A stretch of 64,000 bases of DNA from DASUPK01 sp963782345 (GCA_963782345.1 CAWAJF010000005.1:62001-126000), one strand, 5' to 3'; counted from the stretch's first letter, positions 52,281-62,026 are shown. Notes: a model not told the origin generated them from the sequence alone. Program-made: numbers and translations.

Positions 52281-53919
52281 ATGCACGCACGTCGTTCAGA
52301 CAACGGCGTCGGCGTGGGAGGGGCTGAAGCGCAGGGGGAGCGTCCGCCAGTCGCCGACAGAGGTCTCTTCGAGCAGTTCCTCGAGTTCGCGCCGGACGCG
52401 ATCGTGGGCATCGACCGATCCGGTGAGATCGCACTGGTGAACCAGCAGACCGAGCGCCTGTTCGGCTACCCGCGAGAGGAGCTCATCGGCCGGCGGGTCG
52501 AGATGCTGCTGCCGGAGCGCTTCCGGGAGCAGCACACCGGACACCGAGGTGCCTACTTCGCCGACCCGCGGACGAGGCCGATGGGTGCCGGCCTGGACCT
52601 CTACGGCCTGCGCAGCGACGGCACCGAGTTCCCCGCCGAGATCTCCCTCTCCTCGATGGACCCGGGCGGCCGTCCGATGGCGATCGCCGCGGTGCGGGAC
52701 ATGACCGATCGCGTCGAGGCGGAGCGCGAGAAGCAGGCCCTGATCTCGCAAATGGAGCACGAGAAGCAGCGTGACCAGGCGAGTCGCCTGGAGAGCGTCG
52801 GCCAGCTCGCGGGCGGGGTCGCCCATGACTTCAACAACCTCCTCGGGGTCGTCCTCAACTACGCCGACTTCGTCGCCGAGGAGATCGGAGAGGAGTCCCC
52901 CTGCATACCAGGACGTCAAGGAGATCCGGCGTGCAGCCGAGCGAGCGACGCAGCTGACGCGTCAGCTGCTCACCTTCAGCCGGCGCGAAGTCGTCAAGCC
53001 GCAGCCGATCAGCCTGAACGACAGCGTCCGCGAGATGGAGCGCCTGCTTCGCCGGACGATCGGCGAGCACATCGACCTCGTCGTCAAGTTCGGCCGGGAC
53101 CTGCCGGCGGTGATGGCGGACCCGGGCCAGCTCGAGCAGGTCCTGGTCAACCTGGCGCTGAACGCCCGGGACGCGATGCCGCAAGGCGGCCGGCTCAAGA
53201 TCGAGACCGCGGCCGTCGAGGTGGACGCGGACTTCCTGGACGAGAACCCCGACCTCAGCCGGGGCCAATACGTCCGGCTGACGGTGGCGGACACCGGCAC
53301 GGGCATGGACGACGCGACCCTCGGCAGGGTGTTCGAGCCGTTCTTCACCACGAAGCCGAAGGGGGAGGGGACCGGGCTCGGCCTGGCGACGGTCTACGGC
53401 ATCGTCCGCGGCGGCGGCGGGGCGATCAGCATCTACTCAGAGGTGGGGGAGGGGACGACGTTCCGGGTTCACCTCCCGGCGATCGACGCGACCGTGCCGG
53501 CCGGATCCGAGGCGGATCATGCCCCCGGGCCGGACGGGGGTGGCGAGCGCATCCTGGTCGTCGAGGACGAGGACGCGGTGAGAACCCTCGCAAACCGGAT
53601 CCTGACCCGCGCGGGGTACGAGGTGACGGCGGCGAGCCGTGCCGCGGAGGCTGTGGACCTCCTGCAGGGGACCGGCGAGCGCTTCGACATGCTTCTCACG
53701 GACGTCGTGATGCCGGAGATGCGCGGCATCGAGCTGGTCCAGGTCGCCGAGAGCGTGGCGCCCGAGCTTCCGATCCTGATGATGTCCGGCTACTCGACGC
53801 CGATGCTCGAGGAGGAGCGCCAGATGATCGCCCGCGTGCCGCTCCTCGAGAAGCCCTTTTCGGGATCGGCGCTGTTGAGCCACGTTCGCGAGCTCCTGGA
53901 CGCTCGCCCGACGGAATAG
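52281..53919 (+). CDS. PAS hybrid histidine kinase with C-terminal receiver, +1 frameshift
   Basis: ATG 52281 follows GAGAGGAGTCAGTCA. Part 1 (to about 52900): PAS domain (FLEFAPDAIVGIDRSGEIAL, NQQTERLFGYPREELIG) and an H-box QLAGGVAHDFNNLLGV. At 52897-52901 a C5 run should be C4; then the frame continues YQDVKEIRRAAERATQLTRQ, N-box NLALNARDAMPQGG, G-boxes VADTGTGMDD and GTGLGLATVYGIVRGGGG, and a receiver domain ERILVVEDEDAVRTLANRIL with phosphoacceptor Asp in MLLTDVVMPEMRG. Restored length about 546. Probably signals to the adjacent HD-GYP regulator. Confidence 0.85.
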
Positions 53920-53921
53920 GC

Positions 53922-55001
53922 ATGCGTCGCTCGGTTCTGGTCCTCGATGACGAGCCGGCCGCCCAGTCGGTCGCCGGGCGGATCCTGCAACCCCACTACG
54001 ACGTCGCGTTGGCCGCCGATACGACCGAGGCCCACGGCAAGCTGATCGGCGGCCTGGTCGATCTGTTGGTCTGCGACATCCACCTGCCCAGGGAGTCCGG
54101 CATGGATCTGATCGAGCGACTGCTTGCCCGGGCCGACGACGACCTCGCGGTGGTGATGGTGACGGGCGAGGACAGCCCCGAGCTCGCGGAACGGGCCTTC
54201 GAACTGGGCGCATACGGCTACCTCGTGAAGCCGTATCGACGCGGGGATCTGCTGATCACGGTGAGCAACGCCCTGCGTCGGCGCCAGCTGGAGCAGCAGG
54301 CGAGGTCGTACCAGCGCGAGCTCGAGCAGGACGTCGTCATGAAGAGCCTCGAGACGGAGCGGATGCGGCAGCTCCTCCGCCGTTCCGAGGAATCCCTCGA
54401 GCGCTCACGGCTCGAAACCGTCCATAAGCTCAGCCTGGCGGTCGAGATGCGCGATCAGGTGACCGGGCACCACGTTTCCCGCATGGGCGGCTATTGCGAG
54501 GAGCTGACCCGACGTCTCGAGCTTTCGGCCGAGGTCTGCGACACCATCGGCCTGGCCGCGCAGATGCACGACATCGGAAAGATCGCCGTGCCCGATCACA
54601 TCCTGCTGAAGACGGGGCCGCTGACCGACGAGGAACGGGGGCAGATGCAGATCCACGCCCACATCGGCAAGCAGATCCTGCAGGGATCCGAATCGCCGCT
54701 CCTGCAGCTGGCCGAGTCGATCGCCTGGACCCACCACGAGAAGATCGATGGAAGCGGCTATCCGCGCGGTCTGAGCGGGGACGAGATACCGATCGAGGGC
54801 CGCGTGGCGGCCGTGGCCGACGTCTTCGACGCGCTCACCCGGGATCGTCCCTACCGGGACGCAGTACGGCGGGCCGAGGCGATCGCGGTCATGGCCGAGG
54901 GGCGCGGGATCGCATTTCGACGCGGTCGTCCTCGATGCGTTCATGGCCGAGATTCCGTCGATGGTCAGCTGAGCCGGGCCGGCATCACCGCTAGTGGGTA
55001 G
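53922..55001 (+). CDS. Response regulator with HD-GYP domain (c-di-GMP phosphodiesterase type)
   Basis: Receiver (SVLVLDDEPAAQSVAGRIL, phospho-Asp in LLVCDIHLPRESG), a coiled-coil linker, then HD-GYP: MHDIGKIAVPDHILLKTGPL (HD), HAHIGKQIL, and HHEKIDGSGYPRGLSGDEIP (the GYP signature). It is RpfG-like, two bases after the kinase. Near 54909 one extra base sends the last 30 residues off frame; the expected ending (HFDAVVLDAFMAEIPSMVS, stop 54972) is one frame away. Because this frame is also that of the kinase N-terminus, the two look falsely like one 907-residue fusion from 52281. Confidence 0.88.
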   Translation: MRRSVLVLDDEPAAQSVAGRILQPHYDVALAADTTEAHGKLIGGLVDLLVCDIHLPRESGMDLIERLLARADDDLAVVMVTGEDSPELAERAFELGAYGYLVKPYRRGDLLITVSNALRRRQLEQQARSYQRELEQDVVMKSLETERMRQLLRRSEESLERSRLETVHKLSLAVEMRDQVTGHHVSRMGGYCEELTRRLELSAEVCDTIGLAAQMHDIGKIAVPDHILLKTGPLTDEERGQMQIHAHIGKQILQGSESPLLQLAESIAWTHHEKIDGSGYPRGLSGDEIPIEGRVAAVADVFDALTRDRPYRDAVRRAEAIAVMAEGRGIAFRRGRPRCVHGRDSVDGQLSRAGITASG

Positions 55002-55106
55002 GCGATTCGCAAGGCGTCTTGCACGCCTGTTAGCAACTGCTGACAATTCGAGGCCGAAGCTCTAGCCTGCCCGCAGGCGCGACCGCCGCGTCGCTTCTGC
55101 CTGCCG

Positions 55107-56252
55107 ATGCCGACTCACGGATCCCATAGTCGTCCCCGCACCACGCGCCGTGGCCGCATCGCCGTGCTCGCACTGATGGTGTTCGCCACGCTCGCGATCG
55201 GGTCGGTGATGGGACAGAGCGCGATTGGCGATCCGGCCTCGAAGATCGCGCAGAAGCAGAACGAGCTCAGCCGCATCCAGTCGACCTCGGGATCGCTTCA
55301 GAGCCAGATCGACAGCATGAACACGCGGGTCGACCAGCTGATCGGGGAGGAGTCGCATCTCCGCCAAGCGCAGGCGGCGGCCCAGGCACAGCTCGATCAG
55401 AAGCAGGCGGAGCTCGACAAGGCGACCGCCCAGCTCAACGCCGAGAAGGCGGAGCTCGCCAGGATTCGCGCAAAGCTCAAGGCGGCGACCGCCGCGCTCG
55501 AGCAGCTCCTGGTCGACATCTACAAGTCGAACAACCCCGACGTGACCGCCGTGGTCATGCGTTCGGCGAGCTGGTCGGACCTCTTGACCCGCACCGAGTA
55601 CATCGACCACATCCAGAACTACGACAACGAGGTCGTCTCCCGCGTCCGTGGGCTTCGGGACCAGATCACGGCGCTGGTCACCCAGCTGCAGGCCACCCGT
55701 GACCGGATCAAGGCTGCCCGCGACGCCGTCGCCGCCAAGGAGCGACAGATCGCCGCCCAGCACGCCCAGATCCAGCAGCAGCACTCCTCCCTGGTCGCCG
55801 CCCGCAACGCCCGCCAGGGCGTGCTCAACGCGCTGCTCGCCAAGCAGCGCCAGATCCAGGTCGACATCTCCCACATCCCGGCGCCGGCGGGGCGGGCGAC
55901 CATCGACTCGAACGGGGACGCGATCCCGCCGTCGAACGCCCCCCTCGCCGTGCGCGCCGCGATCGAGGCCGCGAACCAGATCGACAACCTCCCCTACATC
56001 TGGGGAGGGGGCCATGGCTCGTTCACCTCGAGCGGCTACGACTGCTCCGGGGCCGTCAGCTTCGCCCTCCACGGCGGCGGCTTCCTCTCCAGCCCGCTCG
56101 ACTCGACCGGCCTCGAGGTCTGGGGGGCGCCCGGCGCCGGCAACTGGATCACGGTCTTCGCGAACAGCGGCCACGCCTGGGCGCTGATCGCCGGGTTGCG
56201 CTGGGACACCGCCGGCAATGGTTCCGACGGACCGCGCTGGAGCACTCGATGA
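55107..56252 (+). CDS. Secreted coiled-coil protein with NlpC/P60-like domain, C-terminus frameshifted
   Basis: Signal or anchor near residues 17-37 (IAVLALMVFATLAIGSVMG). A long coiled coil of about 220 residues follows (LSRIQSTSGSLQSQIDSMNT to QQQHSSLVAARNARQG). The C-terminal domain has YIWGGGHGSFTSSGYDCSGA, the NlpC/P60 Cys motif, then GAGNWITVFANSGHAWALIA with its His. Two extra bases (AG, 56241-56242) change the end: instead of stopping at RWSTR, the natural tail would read SMNENTADFVARHPAGY, stop 56299. Likely a cell-wall peptidase or its FtsX-type partner involved in division. Confidence 0.8.
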   Translation: MPTHGSHSRPRTTRRGRIAVLALMVFATLAIGSVMGQSAIGDPASKIAQKQNELSRIQSTSGSLQSQIDSMNTRVDQLIGEESHLRQAQAAAQAQLDQKQAELDKATAQLNAEKAELARIRAKLKAATAALEQLLVDIYKSNNPDVTAVVMRSASWSDLLTRTEYIDHIQNYDNEVVSRVRGLRDQITALVTQLQATRDRIKAARDAVAAKERQIAAQHAQIQQQHSSLVAARNARQGVLNALLAKQRQIQVDISHIPAPAGRATIDSNGDAIPPSNAPLAVRAAIEAANQIDNLPYIWGGGHGSFTSSGYDCSGAVSFALHGGGFLSSPLDSTGLEVWGAPGAGNWITVFANSGHAWALIAGLRWDTAGNGSDGPRWSTR

Positions 56253-56427
56253 ACGAGAACACGGCCGACTTCGTCGCGCGCCACCCGGCGGGTTACTAGC
56301 CGCCACACCGCAGCGCAAAGGCTTGAGGAGACGGTCCTCTCCTCAAGGTGAAGCCGGCCTCGAGTGCGCGGGCGGAGCGGACTCCCGCCGAGCCGGGCTG
56401 TGGCCGCCATGGTCATCGACAAGCAAA

Positions 56428-56455
56428 CTAGTACACAAGCGTTTAGTTGTGCTAG
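56428..56455. promoter_or_regulatory. Putative ArsR-family operator
   Basis: CTAGTACACAA at 56428-56438 and TTGTGCTAG at 56447-56455 form an imperfect dyad just before the start of the ArsR-type regulator (GTG 56467), where an autorepressor would bind. AT-rich relative to its surroundings. Confidence 0.5.
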
Positions 56456-56466
56456 GCTGTTCGCCC

Positions 56467-56817
56467 GTGAGATCAAACGTCGAAATTCCGCGCCCCCTTC
56501 CGGATCCTCTGGTGGAGCGGGTGGCCGAGCGCTTTCGCGTGCTCGGGGAGCCGATGCGGATCAGGCTGCTCGAGGCGATGCGCGACGGCGAGATGAGCGT
56601 CCGCGACCTCCAGGAGGCCACCGGCGCCTCGCAGCAGAACGTCTCCCAGCACCTCGGGGTGCTGCTGCGCGCCGGAATCGTCAGCCGCCGCAAGGAGGGG
56701 AACTTCTCTCACTACTCGATCAGCGATCCCGCCGTCTTCTCGCTCTGCGACGAGGTGTGCGGCGGAATTCGCCGCCAGCTCGATGAGCTCGACGCCCTGC
56801 TGGAAGGAGGCAGCTGA
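56467..56817 (+). CDS. ArsR/SmtB-family transcriptional regulator
   Basis: 116 residues from GTG 56467. Winged helix-turn-helix: ERFRVLGEPMRIRLLEAMRD, then VRDLQEATGASQQNVSQHLG with recognition helix, and VLLRAGIVSRRKEGNFSHYS. Cys in LCDEVCGG could sense a thiol or metal, but the ELCVCDL-type metal motif of classical ArsR is absent. Heads an operon with DUF2892 and MMPL genes, which it probably controls. Confidence 0.9.
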   Translation: MRSNVEIPRPLPDPLVERVAERFRVLGEPMRIRLLEAMRDGEMSVRDLQEATGASQQNVSQHLGVLLRAGIVSRRKEGNFSHYSISDPAVFSLCDEVCGGIRRQLDELDALLEGGS

Positions 56818-56818
56818 C

Positions 56819-57043
56819 ATGCGACCAGGTTGGCCACTCGAACGGGTGCTGTTCGCCCTTGCCGGAACGATGATCCTGATCAGCGTCGCCCTGGCCCTGA
56901 TCGTTTCCCAGTGGTTCCTGGTCCTGACCGCCTTCGTCGGGGTCAACATGTGGCTCTACGTGCTGGTCGGCACCTGCCCGGCCTCCTTCGTGCTCGGCCG
57001 TGCCTGCCGTCTCCCCTCGGTGATCTATCCGAGGGAGTCATGA
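56819..57043 (+). CDS. DUF2892 (YgaP-TM-like) inner membrane protein
   Basis: 74 residues; ATG 56819 lies one base after the ArsR stop. Two TM helices (RVLFALAGTMILISVALALI, WFLVLTAFVGVNMWLYVLVG) and a short TCPAS motif, as in DUF2892 proteins, which are often near rhodanese or sulfur-redox genes. The stop overlaps the MMPL start (ATGA). Confidence 0.85.
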   Translation: MRPGWPLERVLFALAGTMILISVALALIVSQWFLVLTAFVGVNMWLYVLVGTCPASFVLGRACRLPSVIYPRES

Positions 57044-59220
57044 CCGACGTCGGTCCCATCGGGCGGCTCGGCCGCTACACCGCGACTCATTTCCGAGTCG
57101 TCGTCATCGGCTGGGCGATCGTCGCCCTGGGCCTCGGCTTCCTCGCGCCGAGAGTCGAGACCGCGCTTTCCGGCGCCGGCTGGGAGACCAGTGGGTCGCA
57201 GTCGGTTCAGGCCCGCAAGCTGATCGACCGGAACTTCAATGGCCTCTCGAGCTACGGCCTGATGGTCGTGGTGCACTCGCCCACGGCGACCGCCGGGGAT
57301 CCGAGCTTTGACACTGCGGTCGCGGCGGTCGAGCGCAAGCTGCGGGCCGAGCAAGCGGTGCGCGTCGTCGTTCCGCCGCAGCCCGGCGCTTCGATCTCGC
57401 CGGACGGGCACACCGCGATCGTGCAGGCCGGCGCGGCCCGCGACTCCAACGCGATGGTCCGCGCCGCCGAGGATCTGAAGGGGCCGCTCCGCGCCCTGGG
57501 AACCAACGGCGTGCAGGTGAACCTGACCGGAGCCCCCGGGATGTGGTCCGACTTCAACGCCGCCAACAAGAGCGCGATGTTGCGCTCGGAGGTGATCTCC
57601 TGGCCCGTGACCCTGGCGATCATGCTGGTCGCCTTCGGGTCGCTGGTGGCCGCCGGATTGCCGCTGATGCTGACCATGGTCGGCCTCGTCGCGGCCGCCG
57701 GCTCGCTCTACCTGAGCACGAAGGTCACGCCGGTCTCGATCTGGGCGATGAACTTCGCGCTGATGTTCGCCCTGGCGCTGGGTATCGACTACGCCCTGTT
57801 TGTCGTCCACCGGTTCCGCGGCGCGCTCTTCGGCTCGAAGCTGGACCCGGAGGAGGCCGTCGCGCAGACGATGGATACCGCCGGAAAGGCAGTGCTGTTC
57901 TCGGGCCTCACCGTGCTGATCTCGCTGACGGCGGTGATGCTCGTGCCGAGTCCGGCGTTCCGCTCGATGAGCCTCGGGATCATGCTCGCCGTCCTCTTCG
58001 TCCTGGCCGCGACCCTGACCCTGCTTCCCGCGGTGCTCGCCAAGCTCGGACCGCGCGTCGACAAGCTGTCCCTGCCCTGGGTCCACTCCGGCGAGCATCG
58101 CTCGGCCCGTTTCGCGGCCTGGGGAGAGCGGCTCTGGCGCCATCCGTTCCGCTACGGGGTTCCGGCGCTGGCGGTGCTGATCGTCCTGATCGTGCCCGTC
58201 ACCCAGCTCGACACGGCCATGCCCTCGATCAAGGTCGTCCCCTCAGGCGATTCCTCTCGTGTCGGCTACCAACAGGTGCAGGCGGCGCTCGGACCGGGCG
58301 CGACCGGACCGCTGCAGCTCGTCACGCGGGCGGGCAGCGCGCGGGCCGTCACCGCGGCCGCCCGACGGGACCCGGGTATCGCCCAGGTGATGCCGGCCGG
58401 GCGAACGCGCGACCTGGCGCTGATCCAGGCGATTCCCAAGCAGGATCCATCCAACCCAGCCGTGGGTTCGACGATCGACAGACTGCGCTCCGACCTGCCC
58501 GCGGGAACGCTGATCGGTGGGGCGGTTGCGGAGAACCACGACCTGCAGGCGGCCCTCTCCGCCAAGACCCCGCTGGTGATCGGCGTGGTCCTTGCCCTCG
58601 GCTTCGTGCTGTTGCTGTTCGCCCTGCAGGCGCCGCTGATCGCCGCCGCTGGGGTGATCACCAACCTGCTCGCCACCGGCGCGGCCTTCGGCGTCGCCAA
58701 GTGGATCTTCCAGGATGGCGCGCTTCACTCCCTGCTCGGCTTCGAGCCGCAGGGCTTCCTCGATGCCTGGGGGCCGGTCTTCTTCTTCGCGATGATCTTC
58801 GCGATCTCGATGGACTACACGGTCTTTCTGCTCTCCTCCGCAAGGGAGCACTGGGACCGCACCCATGACGCCAAGGATGCGATGGTCGGCGGCCTGGCGC
58901 ATTCGGGGCGCGTGATCTTCGCCGCCGCGGCGGTGATGGTGGCCGTCTTCTTCACCTTCGCCCTCTCCGGCCCGCTGCCGCCGAAGGAGATGGGGCTGAT
59001 CCTCGGGATCGCCGTGCTGCTGGACGCGATGCTGATCCGGCTGCTGCTGATGCCGATCCTGCTCAGGCTGCTCGGACCGTGGGCCTGGTACCTCCCCCGC
59101 TGGGCGGATCGGGTGCTCCCCGACGTCCGCTTCGGGCATAGCGGTGACCAGGCCGCTCCCCTTCCGGAGCGGAGGCCGAAGGCCGTGACGCGAGGGCGCG
59201 CGCCAGCGCGACCCGTTTAG
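57040..59220 (+). CDS. MMPL family RND-type transporter
   Basis: 726 residues from ATG 57040. Twelve predicted TM helices in two MMPL modules, each preceded by a large extracytoplasmic domain (QARKLIDRNFNGLSSYGLMV; VPSGDSSRVGYQQVQAALGP). The proton-relay region is visible as MFALALGIDYALFVVHRF in TM4 and FAISMDYTVFLLSSARE in TM10. Exports lipids or other hydrophobic compounds. The last 25 residues (DQAAPLPERRPKAVTRGRAP) are read from repeat family 2 and unlikely to be ancestral. Confidence 0.92.
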   Translation: MTDVGPIGRLGRYTATHFRVVVIGWAIVALGLGFLAPRVETALSGAGWETSGSQSVQARKLIDRNFNGLSSYGLMVVVHSPTATAGDPSFDTAVAAVERKLRAEQAVRVVVPPQPGASISPDGHTAIVQAGAARDSNAMVRAAEDLKGPLRALGTNGVQVNLTGAPGMWSDFNAANKSAMLRSEVISWPVTLAIMLVAFGSLVAAGLPLMLTMVGLVAAAGSLYLSTKVTPVSIWAMNFALMFALALGIDYALFVVHRFRGALFGSKLDPEEAVAQTMDTAGKAVLFSGLTVLISLTAVMLVPSPAFRSMSLGIMLAVLFVLAATLTLLPAVLAKLGPRVDKLSLPWVHSGEHRSARFAAWGERLWRHPFRYGVPALAVLIVLIVPVTQLDTAMPSIKVVPSGDSSRVGYQQVQAALGPGATGPLQLVTRAGSARAVTAAARRDPGIAQVMPAGRTRDLALIQAIPKQDPSNPAVGSTIDRLRSDLPAGTLIGGAVAENHDLQAALSAKTPLVIGVVLALGFVLLLFALQAPLIAAAGVITNLLATGAAFGVAKWIFQDGALHSLLGFEPQGFLDAWGPVFFFAMIFAISMDYTVFLLSSAREHWDRTHDAKDAMVGGLAHSGRVIFAAAAVMVAVFFTFALSGPLPPKEMGLILGIAVLLDAMLIRLLLMPILLRLLGPWAWYLPRWADRVLPDVRFGHSGDQAAPLPERRPKAVTRGRAPARPV

Positions 59221-59272
59221 TGGAGGGCGGGGCGGCACTCGTGGCCGCAATCTGATGGCGAAGCCGGGTAGC
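59139..59272 (-). repeat. GC-rich repeat family 2, copy 5
   Basis: GGTGACCAGGCCGCTCCCCTTCCGGAGCGGAGGCCGAAG corresponds to the CCACCAGGCCGCTCC hairpin of copies 2-3; then GGGCGGGGCGGCACTCGTGGCCGCAATCTGATGGCGAAGCC, the end of the same unit. It carries an extra insertion (GACGCGAGGGCGCGCGCCAG). It overlaps the 3' end of the MMPL gene and abuts the stop of the - strand secreted protein. Confidence 0.7.
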
Positions 59273-59274
59273 GA

Positions 59275-60471
59275 CTACTTCGCGGGCAGGCAGTAACCGT
59301 ACGCGGTGAGCTGTGGGGCCGCGCCGAAGAAGCCGTACGCGTTGGCCGACCAGGTTCCGTCCGGGTTGAACGTGCCCGCGGCGAACAGGGCGCTGGTCGA
59401 TCCGTTGGTGCTGAAGCCGCCGGCGGTCAGGCGCTTGCCCGGCGGGCACCCCGGCGTGGTCGTCGTTGCGGACCCGCCGGCGGCGACCGGGGCCGGGGAG
59501 GAAACCACCTCGGTCATCTTCGGGCGCTTCATCCGGGCGCAGTAGGCGATCGCGGTGAGCTCGCCGGAGCCGGTGCCGTAGGCGTGGCCGCTGACGACCC
59601 AGGCCTTCGGACCGGAGGCGTGCGACTCGGTGACGTAGTCGCCGCCGTCGCTGCGGAAGTCGGTTCGCTGGAAGCCGCCCGAGATCAGGTACTGGCCCTT
59701 CGCGCATCGCGCCCTGACGGTCTTGGTCTCACCCGGCCGCAGATATGCGGTGGTGTGCGGCGTCGGCGTCGCCGGGATCACGCCGAATCCGCACATGGCT
59801 TGGACGACCACAACCCGCGGCGTCGTGCTGCCTGAGCTTGGATCGAGGACTACGACGCTGATGTGCCAGCCGCGCTGGGCGCCGAGGCGCTCGTAGGAAT
59901 GGGGGTAGACGCCCTCGCCGTCGCTTCCGGTGGCCGGGCTGATCGACATCCCGCCGCCGACCGGAAACTTGCCGCCGGGACAAATGGTCTGCAGGCGCGG
60001 GGCGGTGTCCGGCTGGGTCACCTGGAAGGTCCTGGTGGCGAGAGTGAGATTGGTGAGCTTGCGGGCGAGGCCCGGCGTCGCGGCGCCCCTGTGGCCCTGG
60101 AGGCGGACGGTGCCCCGCTTCGAGTCGAGGACGTAGATGCCGCCGACCGCTCGCAGCGCCATCCGGAGGTGCTCGCAGTTGGTCCCCTGCCGGAGCACGT
60201 AGACCCGGTTGACGTGGCGCAGGCGCTTCGTGTTGCGGGCGACGCCCACCTTCCGATGGCTGGACCTGTGGATCGCCCGCGCCAGTCGCGGCGGGGCGGG
60301 GTAGCAGCCGTTGGGGCTGAAGCGCCGCTCGAAGAGGGCGACCTTGTAGCCCGCCTCGAGGCGCTTGGTCGCGACGTTGAACCCCGCCTTGATCCCGAAC
60401 GCGCTCGGCGCGGCGGCCAGGAAGCCGGCGAGGACGGCGATCAGGGTGATGAGCAGCGCGGTTCGCCTCAT
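59275..60471 (-). CDS. Secreted protein of unknown function, Cys-containing
   Basis: 398 residues from ATG 60471. Signal peptide about 1-25 (TALLITLIAVLAGFLAAAPS). The body repeats a motif of the type CPGGKFPVGGGMSIS, CAKGQYLISGGFQRTD and CPPGKRLTAGGFSTNG, three times, each beginning with Cys and a Gly-Gly turn, and each followed by a W or Y-rich strand (GWHISVVV, AWVVSGHAYG, WSANAYGFFG). Related modules are common in secreted proteins of Thermoleophilia. No enzyme motif. The divergent neighbour encodes a secreted esterase. Confidence 0.7.
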   Translation of the reverse strand: MRRTALLITLIAVLAGFLAAAPSAFGIKAGFNVATKRLEAGYKVALFERRFSPNGCYPAPPRLARAIHRSSHRKVGVARNTKRLRHVNRVYVLRQGTNCEHLRMALRAVGGIYVLDSKRGTVRLQGHRGAATPGLARKLTNLTLATRTFQVTQPDTAPRLQTICPGGKFPVGGGMSISPATGSDGEGVYPHSYERLGAQRGWHISVVVLDPSSGSTTPRVVVVQAMCGFGVIPATPTPHTTAYLRPGETKTVRARCAKGQYLISGGFQRTDFRSDGGDYVTESHASGPKAWVVSGHAYGTGSGELTAIAYCARMKRPKMTEVVSSPAPVAAGGSATTTTPGCPPGKRLTAGGFSTNGSTSALFAAGTFNPDGTWSANAYGFFGAAPQLTAYGYCLPAK

Positions 60472-60593
60472 GGATCGATCAGAACCCCGCGGCCACCGAG
60501 AAGTTGCGCGGATCCTGCCGGCCCGCCCCGGGGCGACGCTTAGCGATACATTCCTTCTAGGGTGTCTCACCGGCGGGCAAGAGGAGGACAGAA

Positions 60594-62015
60594 ATGATGA
60601 GACGGGACAGGATGTCTGCGCGGATCGCGCTGATCGTGGTGGCCGCGACCGCCCTATTCGCGGGACTCGCGCCGGCGGCGGGCGCGAAGGTTCCGGTGAA
60701 GTTCAAGACGATGCGAGGGTTTTCCTCGCCCGGTACCCCGGCGAACCTGAACGTGGTGGGTGTCCTCAAGACGGGCAATCCCAAGGCCCGCAACGTCCTC
60801 GTCCTCAACCCCGGCACCTCGGCGAGCGCCGCCTACTTCGAGCCGCTCGCCAGGACGATCGCGAAGCGGCTGCCCAACTGGCAGGTCTGGGCCGTGGAGC
60901 GCCGCGAGAACTACCTCGAGGACCAGTCGGAGCTCAATCTCTTCAAGCGAGGGAAGGTCAGCCCCACCGCCTTCTTCAACTACTACCTCGGCCAGATCGG
61001 CACTCCGGGCGCCTACCAGCCGGTGCCGGACTCCGCGGTCCCCTTCGCGCGGGACTGGGGGATGAACACCGAGATCGAGGACCTTCGCGTCGTGGTCCGC
61101 GCGGCCGCCCGGCACGGCCGCAACGTGGCGATGGGCGGGCACTCGCTCGGAGGGTCGATCGCCACCGCGTACGCCACCTGGGACTTCCACGGTCATCCGG
61201 GCGGGCGCGACCTCTCGGGCCTCGTCCTGATCGACGGTGCCAGCAACCCCACACCGGTGACGGTTGGCCAAGCCAATACCTCGCTCTCCAATCTCCAGAC
61301 CTCATCGCCGTGGCTCTCGTTCGGTGGCATCCCCGCTCCGTACGCTGGGCTCTTCGGGACGGTCGGGTCCGCCCTGACGAAGGCGGCTCCGAACTCGCCG
61401 GCGGTCCTCGCGTCGTGGCCGCTGCTGCCGTCGAACTTGAAGCCGCCACCGGGGGTGAACGCAACCAACGAGGCCGGCTTCGGCTACGCGACGGACGTGA
61501 AGACCTCACCGCCGTCGCTCGCCGCCGCGCAGGTCCACGCGGGGCAGCTGGCGGCAAGTGGCGATCCACGCGGCTGGGACCGTGCCGGAGCGATCACCCC
61601 GATCCAGCGTTGGGCCAGCATGTTCTCGGGCTGGGGCCTGCAGAACCGAGACGGCACCGCCTGGTACCACCCGATGCGCCTGACCATCGACTCGGGTGCC
61701 GTCGGCAACGGCATCGCCAACCCGGCGCAGGCCGTGCTCGACGTGCACTCAACCGATGCGACCAAGCTGCGCAAGCGTCTGCGGATCTACGCATTCGGGG
61801 CGGCCCTCGGCGGCTCTCGGGTCCTCGCCGCGGCGCGGAACCTGGCCGCGTCGGCACGAATCCCTCGCCGGAACCTGAAGCTGGTCAACCGCGCGGCGAC
61901 CTACGCCCACAACGACCCGAGCGCCGCGGCGCCGAAGGTGAACGCGTTCCTGAAGCGGCTGATCCCGTTCCTGAAGGGAATCAGCCACGGGAAGCACCAC
62001 GAGAAGAAGAAGTAG
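60594..62015 (+). CDS. Secreted alpha/beta hydrolase (esterase/lipase-like)
   Basis: 473 residues from ATG 60594; MMRRDRMSAR is followed by a signal IALIVVAATALFAGLAPAAG. Oxyanion region VLVLNPGTSASAAYFEPLAR, nucleophile MGGHSLGGSIATAYA (GHSLGG), acid candidate LVLIDGASNPTPV, and His in ATYAHNDPSAA near the end. The C-terminus is Lys/His-rich (GKHHEKKK). Exported esterase acting on an unknown ester. Ends just before the tandem repeat at 62027. Confidence 0.8.
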   Translation: MMRRDRMSARIALIVVAATALFAGLAPAAGAKVPVKFKTMRGFSSPGTPANLNVVGVLKTGNPKARNVLVLNPGTSASAAYFEPLARTIAKRLPNWQVWAVERRENYLEDQSELNLFKRGKVSPTAFFNYYLGQIGTPGAYQPVPDSAVPFARDWGMNTEIEDLRVVVRAAARHGRNVAMGGHSLGGSIATAYATWDFHGHPGGRDLSGLVLIDGASNPTPVTVGQANTSLSNLQTSSPWLSFGGIPAPYAGLFGTVGSALTKAAPNSPAVLASWPLLPSNLKPPPGVNATNEAGFGYATDVKTSPPSLAAAQVHAGQLAASGDPRGWDRAGAITPIQRWASMFSGWGLQNRDGTAWYHPMRLTIDSGAVGNGIANPAQAVLDVHSTDATKLRKRLRIYAFGAALGGSRVLAAARNLAASARIPRRNLKLVNRAATYAHNDPSAAAPKVNAFLKRLIPFLKGISHGKHHEKKK

Positions 62016-62026
62016 CCCGGCTTCGC

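Noticed and set aside
52281..55001. Single fused kinase/HD-GYP protein
   Set aside because: Family domains of the kinase catalytic part are in another frame; a C-run indel explains the apparent fusion.
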